A stretch of DNA of 64,000 nucleotides from Undaria pinnatifida (Eukaryota > Sar > Phaeophyceae > Laminariales > Alariaceae), in assembly GCA_012845835.1 (NCBI GenBank), contig JABAKD010000010.1, positions 16,035,355-16,099,354 of the forward strand, in the 5' to 3' direction. The notes beneath the pieces were generated by a model, which made no database searches, was not told the DNA's origin, and saw nothing but the letters and a program-made list of their open reading frames with translations. Every line of letters starts with the position of its first letter. The first letter of the stretch is position 1. This document shows positions 22,155 through 32,325 of this stretch, piece after piece. The position numbers and the translations under genes are program-made.

Positions 22155-22830
22155 TTAGCTGGCTCCAACCAGCTCGTGGAGACCCTCAGTTTTTCGGCTA
22201 GCTTTAACCAGCCATTCGGACTTTTCGTTTTTTTAGGCTGGTTTTAATCGGTCGATCGGACCATCTCGACTGTTGCGCTATCTGTAGTGAGCCCATCGGA
22301 CTCTCGGTTCGCACGCTGGCTCTTTTACCTTTCGTAGGGATTTTCGCTTGTTCCGCTGACGTGAGACCAACCCATGGAAATGTCGGGTTTTGAGCTGGCT
22401 CTAGTCAAGCCCGTCGCGCTTGTTCGGTTTGCAGGCTGGCTGTAGCGAGTCCATTGGACTCTCCGTTGCTACGCTAGCTCTAACAACCAGCCTGTCGGAA
22501 TTTTGGCACAGTGTTGTTGATGCCCGTTATCAAGTCAATCGGATTTCCTTTTCTTGGCGGGTTCTCCGGAGAATTTTAGGGTAGCTGTAGCCTGTGACTG
22601 GTCCATCGGACTCTTGGTTGCTGTCATGCGCTTGCTGTAACCAGTCCATCGGTCCTCCGGTGTGCAACTGTGCGTGTCTGCTATCCAGTCAACTACTTCT
22701 GGTTTGTTATTGTGGATGCTATCCAGTCCATCGGACTTCCGGTTGCTACTGCTTGTGGCTGCTATCCAATCCATCGGGAAAAAAGTCGATTGTTAGGCTA
22801 GCTCTAACCAATCCCGTAGTTTGTTGCGCA
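22155..22830 (+). repeat. Degenerate tandem repeat with a CCATCGGACTCTCGGTT core
   Basis: About fourteen imperfect units of 40-55 bases: GGCTGGCTCTAACCAG, then TCCATCGGACT, then CTCGGTTGC. Units differ in length and base content, so the array is old and has no fixed period. Confidence 0.75.
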
Positions 22831-23229
22831 GGCGACTGCCTTTTATTCTTAGCTATCCTTCTTCACAACATTTGCTCTGTTGATTTTCCCTTGTTTACAA
22901 AGCACAAGTGCTATTTGTTGAGTTGCCACTTCGTTACAAAAACAAGTACTGGTCTGTTGTCACGTACCTGGTATTATTTTTTTCTAGAGTTTTTGTGTAT
23001 GTTTCGTGTAGGGGTTTATATATGAGAGAGGCGTGTGGATAATGATTTAGAGCTTAGGGCTTGCAAGCAGCAAAGCACGTGGAAGGTAGCCGTAGTGTAC
23101 CCGTGGAAGGCTCGCTAGATATCCTTTTACAACTGCAAGGATTTCCCCACACTAATTCCTAGTAGTTTCCCCCTCCGATAATGTGGATGCAGTTCCAAAG
23201 CAGTTAAACCTGTCACCCGTTGGGATGAA

Positions 23230-23452
23230 CTTTCAGGAAGAGGAAAGGAGTAGGAGAGGGAAGAGGAGTTCGGGAGGAGGAGGGGGGGAAGAGGAGGGGG
23301 AGGAGCAGGAGGAGGAATAGGGGAAGGAAGAGGAAAATGGGCGAGGGGGGAGGAGAGGCAGGGAGGGGACGAGCAGGAAGAGGGCGAAGGGTGGAGGAGG
23401 AAGAGGAGAGTAGAGGAGGGGGAGAAGGATGAAGAGAAGGTGGCAAGGAGAG
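23230..23452 (+). repeat. Polypurine tract, about 220 bp
   Basis: Almost uninterrupted A/G on the plus strand (GGAGGAGG, GAAGAGG words). Such mirror-like polypurine tracts can form triplex DNA. The antisense open frame of Ser/Pro/Leu is a by-product. Confidence 0.85.
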
Positions 23453-26400
23453 ATTTTGATATGCTCGGCTGGGGCTTTGGCAGGGTTTGGTAGAGAGGGA
23501 GGCTCCGCACTCGTGCGTTCTCTGTGTGATGCCCATGGCGGCCATGAATACGCGGGGTCGAGGGGCGGCAGTATTCAGTGGGCGTGGTGGCGGGCGACCG
23601 GGTTTGGGGCTTCGGCGATGTTGGCGGTGAACGTGCGCGGTGCTACGTACAACGATTAGTAGCATTTTTCGAACGAGGCACGAAAGCGTCCCAATGGGCA
23701 TACCTATTAAATATGTTTCGTTTTACAGTTACCAGTGGTTATCCATCAAAAACAAAAAAGTTGGCGGGTTGGGCGGGGGGGGGGGGGGGGGGGGGGAAGA
23801 GCCGTGCTGTACGTTCGTAGGAGCCTTGAGAACTGGGGTTTATAGGTTGTGTGGGGAGATGTTACATGGAGATCGACATGTGAACGGGGCCGCAAACCTT
23901 ACATATATATAAAGAGAACCGGAATTGGCATGAACTAAGACATGGGTGGGTGTCGCCTTACCCTTACGCGATTGCGTTTTGACCCTTGTCGAAGTGCGCC
24001 CACGAATTTGGGACAAACTACTTGGAATTACTGTAGTGAGGAATAGATTGTCACAAGCAGTATTGTGGAAAAGGGATAAATAAGTATTGCGGCGTACCAA
24101 TAGACGACTACCCAGCAGCGTTCCAGAGCGGCTGTCGATTTGCACGCCGGCGTGTACCAGGAAAAATGCATGTGTTTCTATTTTTTTACGAGCTATCGGC
24201 GGAGCCGGTGTTTCGTTTGGGACCTCAACGGTGTGACTACGAGAGTGTGGCCGGTATTGGACGAATAGGGTAGTCAATGCGACTTTTTTGTGGGTATTAT
24301 GGCCAAGAGTTCGATTACGTAAACGTGGTGCCTGTGCAGGTGGTGTTACCCCTCTTGTGTGATGTTGCCGCTCGCTGCGGTGTTGTTGCTGCGGTTATGT
24401 AGTTTGGTCTGTGATACACCAGGAGGCTTTCTTCATCGTTACGCTTTGCTGCACTTTTTGGTTGGTACTGAGCTCGCTCACCGCGTGTCAAAAGCGATCA
24501 ACTCACCATGCAACCTCTGCTCTACTAATTGACATTTTTGCGACTTCAAAACTCGCCCCAATATGTTTCCATGCAATCTGCCGCGCTAAACGCTAGTGGG
24601 TGCGGTTGTTACAGGGTTTTAGTGTTTTCGCCTGCTGTGTGCGTAGAACTACCTCACAGGAAAAAACATTGTCCCCGATTGCAAGCTACTTTCGCCATCA
24701 TCAAGCGATTGCGTGGAAAAACACGAAGTTGATTTTAGTGAATACGAGGAAGAAGAAAAGCATCGGTCGGTGCCGTCCCGTCCCAACACAAATGAGGGTG
24801 AGGTGCACAAGTCAGGAGATATTATTTTGCGCCAGACTACAAGAGTAGACACAGTTATTGACCACTCTGCTGTGAAGCGGTAACATATTTTTTTTGTTAG
24901 TATTGTTATTTACTACTATTAATACCACGACAACAATAAATATACCCGTCATCGGTCACGCTCGCTCCTTGTACTTCGCCCGGTCCACCTATCTATGTAC
25001 CCGGTACAAAAGTACCAGGGCGACGGCGCGACCGACCGAGCGACGGCGAGTCTCGAGAGCGAACTGTTATTTTATATTTTACTCCGGAGTATTAAACTAT
25101 TTCACATGTATACTGAGTGATGAATTAAAGAGTTGATACTCGTCTTTGCAAGCTGCATGGTACACCGGCGGCGCGTTTCAACTAATAAATGTGGTACCCT
25201 TTGGATGGATGCTGCAATTATTAATAATAGCTCAGGTAGGGGTGATCAGCAACAACCAAAATGGCTATACTAAACAAGTAGTAGTAAGGCTGCGGCGGCA
25301 GTGTTGGCATGCACAAAACAATAAACTCCATTCCCGTGCTGACAGCAGCAGCAGCAGTAGAACACATTTTGGGACACATTTTTGGGTGTTCTTTTGTACA
25401 GGTCACATGCAAGCGTAGACCCAACCCAACCCCATCCCTGACCCTAGCTCAGGCCCTAACCCTGGCTAACGGTGTGACCCTTCGCGTGGCTTCGCCTTGC
25501 GATTTGGGTGATATGAAAATAAAGTGCGGGCCACCTAAAAAAGCAACACATTCTATGAAAAATGTTTCAAGGACGTTGGCCGTGAGTTGGACGCATGTTT
25601 CTTCGAAATGACAGTTTTGTTCAAAAGCCGGCGATTTTAAATATTTCGTGAAATAGTTATGCGATCCTGGGGGGTCATACCGACGCAAGAACGAGTAGAG
25701 GATCGGGTGCAAGAAGAATCGGTGATCACTTTTTCGAGGCTTCACGCGTCTCACATGCGTAGCCTTGCGAGTGCAGCAGAGCACACGAGTGGAACGACAT
25801 TCCCCTTGCCATTTGATGGGCCTACACAGTAGAAGCTAGTCTACTGCTGTGATTTCTAATAAAAAAGGTGATAATATTTTTGGTACTTTTTTCTGGTATG
25901 CGTGGGGTTGTGAGAACGCGGTGAAGTCTGCTGACACGATTTCTATTATCATTGGTTCAGCACGACGTTGTGTACGAAAACGTATGCGAGATACCCACCA
26001 AGACATTTAGTAGGCCGTCATTCTTCGAAAGCTCCAAGACTCCACAGAGGAGTTGTATGTAGCCTACTGGTGCGTCGAACGAATGTGTATGTATCGTCCG
26101 GCACCCGCCACAGCAGTGTGGCTCTACGGTTAAATATTACGAACGAAATATTATTAGGCCTTGGACGAAGAAGTGCCGACGCAATATTGAGCATCTTTCC
26201 TGAAACTACAGGCAAACGTGAACTGATCAGTAATAGCAACGTTGTTCAGTGCAGTGTTCAGAGTCCAGACGCCAGCTCTTCTACGCTTTATATTCAGCCA
26301 CACTCTCTACTAGTTACGTATGATACGCAATCAATCGCGCTCGTACGTATGATTGCACTGACTGGTGGGTCTCGTCGGTAACCACCGCTGCATCTATTCG

Positions 26401-26572
26401 CAACGAGGGATTCCCCTGCAGCGTATCAACAAGCAGCAGGAAGATAGCAGCGACGGGTGTTATGCTGCAGCGCCGTGTGTTACGCTTTGTATACACTACC
26501 ACCACCACCGCTGTATGCGCGTTTGCCCCGCCGCCGCGTACACCAGCCAAGCTCGAGGTGCGATCTTTTTAT
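23453..26572. other. Region upstream of the kinesin gene, no gene seen
   Basis: It contains a poly-G run (about 23777-23797). A relative of the TTAA MITE core lies at about 24010-24045 (TTTGGGACAAACTACTTGGAATTA), and an old inverted family C fragment near 25140-25180. No frame longer than about 145 codons exists and none has a known motif. Confidence 0.4.
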
Positions 26573-26581
26573 TATATAAAG
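26573..26581 (+). promoter_or_regulatory. Possible TATA box for the kinesin gene
   Basis: TATATAAAG lies about 200 bases upstream of the proposed kinesin ATG (26782). It is the only TATA-like sequence I noted close to the gene start. No initiator or transcript evidence is visible, and an upstream in-frame ATG at 26659 leaves the 5' end open. Confidence 0.3.
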
Positions 26582-26781
26582 ATACGGTTGAATGAAGTGA
26601 TCAACCAATCAAAGCTTTTCATTTTGGTAATTCCCCCGCACAACGAAACGGAAAGATTTTGTTTTTGTTGTTTCTTTTTGGTATCTCCATCTCCGTCAGA
26701 GGCTTGTTCCTTCGGAAACGACGTGCACAGCCATCCTCTATCCTGTACCTCAACGGAAGAAATGTAGCAGAAGAGGCCATC

Positions 26782-26901
26782 ATGGTGCACCGTCGGGAGC
26801 CAGCGCCAGCGGCAAAACACAGAGTGGAGGAGGGCATCAGCGTCTTCGTGCGAGTTCGACCAACTTCTGCTGTGCAGGAAGCGGGAGGTAACAATTCGCA
26901 G
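26782..26901 (+). CDS. Kinesin motor protein, exon 1 (first beta strand)
   Basis: This exon encodes residues 1-40 in my numbering and contains EGISVFVRVRPTSA, the conserved first strand of the kinesin motor domain (the xVxVRVRP signature). It ends in CAG followed by the donor GTGAGA, in phase 0, and joins VVEVDEDG of exon 2, which is the expected continuation. An in-frame ATG also exists at 26659 and would add 41 residues with a hydrophobic start. I chose 26782 because kinesin motors usually begin close to this strand, but the start is uncertain. An alternative donor (GAG before GTAACA, about 26888) is possible and would remove a few residues. Copy 1 of this exon, if it exists, lies left of the window. 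Confidence 0.75.
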
Positions 26902-28151
26902 GTGAGATTCTGAGAAAAGTTAATGAGAAAAAAAACAGTACGAGAACAACGTCGAAAAAAAATCCTATCCGTATCCTGAGAAAGTCGCGATCCAAACCGA
27001 CACCTGATTATCAGACATGCCCCGACAAAGATCCATGTCGTCACGTCTCTTGAGTATGGTGGTAAAATATACTTCGGGGCTTCAACGGGAACACGTGCGG
27101 AACAAAAGGGACTATAGTGCAGTACGATAGTGTGGCGATAATTGAAGCGTCGGCGATACCAAAGCAACCAGGGCTTTGCTGAGGCAGGGTATCATGCTGG
27201 TGGTAGATAGTTAGGTGGTGTCCCCGAACTTCAACGCACGGAGTCGCACGGCACGAACGAGCGCATAGCATGAACTACAACAGAGTACACTAGTAGTAGT
27301 ACCGTATGTATGCTGCACGGTCACACCACCTGACAGAACTGCGTGTAGGTCAGACCGCACTTCTCGTCTATTTCATTCAGCGCTTTTATACTGTATTTAC
27401 AGTAGACACGCCAGGAATGCTGCTACTTATAGTAAACATGGTACCAGGTGTGTAGACTAGTCTGTGCTATTTCCCTGAGTCAACAAACAATGTACGCTAC
27501 CCCTTCCCCCTCGCTGAAGTCCGTCTCACAAGCGGTTCTTTAGTAGTAGGCTGCAAAGCACACCCTTCATGCTGTTCACTGAACACCTCACGGCGCTTCA
27601 CGCTCGTGGTGCGAGCGCAAATAATGTCTGCCTGGTCTGTGAAAAACCCGACGTACCCCATCCTAGCGTTGTACGTCGTAGGGACGCGCGGATCTGTCTA
27701 TAAACCTTGACGCCTTTACCGCTTTGAATACTCGTTTTTGGGACAAACTTATTTGGAACTAGTATAGGGAGGGGTTTTAGCGCTCTAGTCTAGACTATTA
27801 GTCTAGTAATGGTTTGGGCTTCAGAGGGAAAAAATGACGATGAAAATTGATGGTTACAGCACCGGGTACCACTACTCGTACTGCAGATTGACTTGATTGG
27901 CGGATGATAAACATGGGTGTCCGAAGTACAACAGTGGCAATGCAAGGCGCCGTAGGACGGGCGTGTCATTATTTTTCTCGTACGGCTCGCTCGCACTACT
28001 CGTCAACGATTGAAATTGTCGCCATAATCGCCGTTTTTTGTCGCTGTATGTATGTACTACGTGGGCCCGAAGGGTAAATATTGCGACTATGCATGGCAAT
28101 GAGCACCCCCCCCGCCCCCCTCATCTACCCCCGCCATCTCACCCCACGAAG
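26902..28151 (+). other. Kinesin intron 1
   Basis: The intron is about 1.25 kb, with donor GTGAGA and acceptor CACGAAG before 28152, preceded by a C-rich tract. It holds a degenerate copy of the TTAA MITE at 27707-27790 and a near-footprint TACCAGGTG at about 27442. I see no reading frame of interest in it. Confidence 0.65.
27707..27790 (+). mobile_element. Degenerate TTAA (piggyBac-like) MITE, copy d
   Basis: It shares CGCCTTTAC, TTTTGGGACAAA, ACTTATTTGGAACTAGTATA and GGGAGGGGTTTT with the better copies at 15187 and 46192. The left end is TTGA instead of TTAA and the right end is eroded. It lies inside kinesin intron 1. Confidence 0.5.
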
Positions 28152-28374
28152 GTAGTCGAGGTCGACGAGGATGGGACATGTGTTTCCGTTCGAAACGCAG
28201 AGCAACCGGCCAAGGCGGTAAAATGCGCGTTCGATCGAGTCTTCGGGCCGGGGTCGGGCCAGCAAGACATCTTCATGAGCCTCGTGCCTGCTCTCGACAC
28301 CGTCCTCAAGGGTTTCAACGCTTGCGCGCTAGCGTACGGCCAGACGGGATCTGGGAAGACGCACACCCTGATCG
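28152..28374 (+). CDS. Kinesin motor protein, exon 2 (P-loop)
   Basis: This exon encodes residues 41-114 plus one base. It contains FDRVFGPGSGQQDIF, then GFNACALAYGQTGSGKTHTLIG. The last carries the ATP-binding P-loop GQTGSGKT at residues 103-110. Kinesins use this loop to bind and hydrolyse ATP while walking on microtubules. The acceptor is AAG before GTAGTCGAG, and the donor is GTACGT at 28375. The split glycine codon (G plus GC) is restored exactly by exon 3, giving IGPGGGTKLPD. A decayed second version of the end of this exon lies 360 bases downstream in the intron (28731-28830). Confidence 0.88.
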
Positions 28375-30456
28375 GTACGTACGTAGTAAGGGGATCGCTT
28401 AGAGGGGTGCTCGAGTATTGATACGGTGATTGCTTTTGTTCGAGTATGGGATCGTCGTGTCGTATGCTCTGCGAATAAAACAAAACTCTTGCTTGCTGTA
28501 TAATAGCTACCATGGTGGCCATGGTATCATAGTCGCATCGTATGGTCCGCGAATAACGCAAACTCGGACGAATACGAGTACAAGTACATAAGTAGAGTAG
28601 AGACGTGTCGCATGGTCCGCAAACTCAGCAAACTCGTACTACTGTATACGTTTTGATACGTATATGATCACATTCGTGGTGGCTTCTAAAAATAACACAA
28701 TGGGATAGGATTCAACGCATGGGTACTAAACCTACGGCCAGGCGGGCTTTGGGAAGACGCACACCCTGATTGGCGGATCGCTTGGAGGGTTGTTCGTCGA
28801 CGAGAAGGGTCGAGTCGTATACTCCGCGAGTACGTGCGTGCAGTATCGCATACCTGGCACCTACTGCCGTGCTTTCTTCGTGGTACTGCGTATAGGTATC
28901 AAGTGGGTTCTGATAAGATCGCAATGGTCTCGGAGCTATACTATCTCAAAGTCGGCCTTGAAACTATTACAGTGGGATACCTCCCATTATGAAAAAACTC
29001 ACCCACATGGTATATTACAAGTACCAACGACGCGGCTTGCAAAGATGAGCATTGACCCGAAATTCGTCGAACTCACGGCTGACGTCCTTCAAATATTTTT
29101 ATAAAATACGATAAATACAAGTACACAAATTAATTGCAGCTGCTGCTCGGAGAAGGCTCCTCAGCTTTTCTTGGACGTATTTTTGAGCTTTTGCCGTGCT
29201 AGCTCGCGATGAGGATTCCCCCTCGGTCCGAAACTCCCTCATCTTGCTCCCCGACTTCGACTGTGTCGGAGGAGGCCTCGGGCGTGCTTTCACCGTGCCC
29301 GGTGTGTCTCTCTGCTGTCCTCGTTTTGCGCAAATTATTTCAAATACGTCAGATGTGAGTTCCACCGGTGAAGCGGTCGATACTGAATCCCAACAGTTGA
29401 ACGGTCTAGATTCAACGTTGCAAGCTGATTCATGAGTCTCGTGGCCAATACATACATAGAAGTACTCACATACAGGTAAGAAGAGAGGAGATAGGTCCAG
29501 GTACACATGGTTGGACTGCTAAAAATGACGATACAGCAGCAGTACGTTCGAGGTATTATACGAGGTGGTGTGGCGATTACTGCTGCTGATGATGTAGTAG
29601 TCCCGCCATACTACCCGCCGGTACTCGTATGTACCTGGCGTATGATACGATAATCATCGTGGATTTCTCGTCCTCCCGACCGTTCCATTGCTCTCTCCCT
29701 TCAAAATATACAAACCCCTTCCACACTCGCTCCACCTCATACTTTCAACACTTTGAACTGATATAATACCACACCGTACCCCTTGGCAGTGATTTGTCGC
29801 TTCTACGGTCCATCTCCGCTTCGTTTATTACCGTCTTACGGGCATGCGCGGAGCCGCAGGCGGGCGTCAGCCCGCCGTGGCGAAGCCCCCCTGGTATATA
29901 TTCGAAAAAGTGGGGACATGCGCATACACGTCAGCACCCCTTCACGTCACTCTATGTATTGGGAATTAAGATATGATACGATCGGCACCATCACTCTTGA
30001 TGCTTGTCTGCTGTGTATGCCAAGTGTATATTTCGAATATTTCTTTTTTTATGCGCGACCTCTTCAACACAAGCAACAAAAAACGCCTATTTATTGACTG
30101 ACATTAGTTCGCGTACGAAATAATCGATTCCGCCGTTTCTCGAACAGCGGAGTCAATCCCGCCGAATTCGACACCCAAGTGCGGTATGATACGAAGACAT
30201 TATGTTAGCGTAGTCATGAACGGGACAGACACTAGCTGGACGATACTGATATTTTTTCGGTCGGTCGAGACCAAACACGCGGCTGCATCATGAACGGGAC
30301 ATTAACGATACGATACTGATATTTTTCTGGTCGCTCGACACAAACACGCGGCCGCATCTCTCATGTTCGTCGTTTCGCGCACACATCTGCCCGTCCGTTC
30401 GTCCGTCTGTCCGTCCGCCCGTCCGTCCGTCCGTCTCTCCCTTCCTTCGCGGACAG
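28375..30456 (+). other. Kinesin intron 2
   Basis: The intron is about 2.08 kb from GTACGT to GGACAG. It contains the decayed P-loop exon (28731-28830) and a degenerate relative of the 3'-anchored family C near 29030-29110. It also contains a tandem pair of about 77 bp near 30215-30362 and a pyrimidine-rich (CCGT)n array just before the acceptor. The boundary of duplicated block copy 2 (29148) falls inside it. Confidence 0.75.
28731..28830 (+). pseudogene. Decayed duplicate of the P-loop exon inside intron 2
   Basis: Bases 28731-28790 closely repeat the end of exon 2 and its flank. The translation reads YGQAGFGKTHTLIGG where exon 2 reads YGQTGSGKTHTLIG, followed by a GSLGG stretch that also matches the sequence after the exon 2 donor. 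The exon 2 donor GTACGT is missing here. The P-loop has the changes T to A and S to F, and the serine change should harm ATP binding. I infer an old local duplication of the exon 3' end. An alternative exon is possible but unlikely. Confidence 0.7.
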
Positions 30457-31427
30457 GCCCGGGAGGCGGAACAAAACTCCCCGACCTAGAGTCAGAGTGG
30501 GGGATCATTCCGAGAGCTGTGCAGTTCTTGTTCGACCGCCTGTCCGTCGCATCCGAAGAGGACGAAACATTCTCGTACTCGGTCACATGCTCCTTCTTGC
30601 AAATCTACAACGAAAACTTGGTCGACCTCCTGCAGCAGGACGGGGTCGGCCGAGCCCGCACACGCCTCCAAATCAGGGAAGAGTCGGGTGGGGGGACGGG
30701 CGCCAGCATTCGACGACGGCCCAAGAGCGAAGGAGGCGGTGCTGGGGCGGGGGGGGGAAGAAACCATTTTGGGGAGACACGGGGGGGCGTTAGCTCTGGC
30801 CGCGGTGCAAGCGCGCAATCGAGAGGGTCGAGTTCTAGCCGGCGGGTGTTCGTGAACGGGCTGTCGTCGTTTCGAGTGGGCGGGGCGCAGGACGTGCTTC
30901 GGTATGTTAGCTTGGGGGCTGCGAATAGACGGGTGCGCGCGACGCAGCACAACGAGGCCAGCAGTCGCAGTCACGCGGTGCTGCAGCTTACGGTTGAGGT
31001 GCAAAGCGGTGGCGGCGGTGGCGGTGACGGCAGTGACGGTGACGGCGGTAGCGGTGGCGATGACGGCGGTGACGGCCGTGGTAGCAGCGGTGTTGACGGC
31101 AGCCACGTTACGTATCGGCAGGCGAAGCTTAGCCTAGTCGATCTGGCTGGATCCGAAAAAATGGACTCCGATGCCAGAATATCAAAGGGGCACTTCAACG
31201 AGCTCCGAAACATCAACCAGAGTTTGTCCACCCTCGGCAACGTGGTCTCCGCCCTTTCTGAGAAGAGTAGGACGCACGTGCCATACAGGGACTCGAAGCT
31301 CACGCGGCTATTGCAGGACTCACTTGGGGGGAACACCAGGACCACGATCATCGCGTGCGTCAATCCCGCTCCGGGTCAGGCGAATGAGACGCTAAACACT
31401 CTTCAATTTGCCGACCGTGCTAAGAAG
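30457..31427 (+). CDS. Kinesin motor protein, exon 3 (motor core), copy 2
   Basis: This exon encodes residues 115-438. It contains GIIPRAVQFLFD, SFLQIYNENLVDLL, switch I NEASSRSH (about 280-287), switch II DLAGSE (about 343-348), INQSLSTLGNVVSAL, VPYRDSKLTRLLQDSLGGN and the end of the motor, NTLQFADRAKK. The catalytic elements look intact. Two low-complexity inserts are unusual: about 54 residues rich in G, S and R (191-244) between LQIRE and VFVNGL, and about 33 residues rich in G and D (298-330) before the strand leading to switch II. Both fall in surface-loop positions. The exon starts after GGACAG, where the phase matches exon 2, and ends at AAGAAG before donor GTGGGC. Reading through instead would stop after seven codons. 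Subfamily not assigned. Confidence 0.92.
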
Positions 31428-32325
31428 GTGGGCCTACAAATTAATCGTGCGTGAAGCGACTGTCCATCGGCTACTATCCATTTTAGCACCGCACTCCCGA
31501 CATGGGAACAAAAGACTTGAAGTTAGAGTAGGATTATTTTCGGGGTTGGAAATGGGCTAATATAGTAGTAGTGGTCCCTGCATAGTGCCAGGGGCCGCTA
31601 TAGTGCCGGAAATACCGGCACTACAGCGGCAACCGGCGCTACTCCGCATACCGCCGCTACTGATTGTTCCCATCTGTGTGAAGCGATTTTACAGGCACTG
31701 TTGCGTCAATTGGCACTGCTCAACCGGCACTACAGAGGAACCGCTGCTGTAGGTACATATGGACCTTGACCCTCTTGGAAGTGTATTTTTGGTTCCACTC
31801 TAATTGCAAGTACTTTTCGAGATGGGCTGAAGTCCCCAAAAGTCCCAAACCCAATGGTGCAATCGCCGTGAGGTTGCTTGACCATGAAAAACACCACCAC
31901 CACCTGTGTGATCGGTTGGAAGTCGTCGATGCTGGCTGGTGCGTTCTGCTACGTACGACTATGAATTTTTGTCGACCAGACCACACCCAGTACCCTGGAA
32001 CTCGTCGTTGCTGGCTGGTGCGTTCTGCTACACACAACCATGTATTTTTTTCGACCAGATCAAACTCGCCACCAACTGGCAAAAACGTACGACGTGCTTG
32101 CACCCTCGTCTGTTGTTAATCAATGTAGTAAAGGGCATTTTGTGTTCCCACGGTCGTGTACCCGCACGTCGTCACGAGAGCTACCATGGCGCAGAAAACA
32201 CCTCGCTCCTGATACCACACGCGCGCTTCAACCACCAACGCCCGCTCCGGCCGCCCCCTCCTCATCCACTCAACCTTATTGATACCCCGCTGTGCGCGTG
32301 CCCTCGTGTCGTAATTGTTCCGAAG
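31428..32325 (+). other. Kinesin intron 3, copy 2
   Basis: The intron is 898 bases from GTGGGC to CCGAAG. It contains the left arm (31564-31747) of the inverted repeat that flanks exon 4. Upstream ATGs in the same open frame (from 31939) are intronic and not supported as starts, because the motor joins directly to VMVRLQANEMVDD in phase. Confidence 0.75.
31564..31747 (+). repeat. Inverted-repeat arm, left of kinesin exon 4, copy 2
   Basis: This is the copy-2 equivalent of 2417-2600, inside intron 3. Its partner is 34601-34782. Confidence 0.75.

Noticed and set aside
25420-25470. Telomere-like CCCTAACCCTGG sequence
   Set aside because: Only one or two imperfect units are present, with no array.
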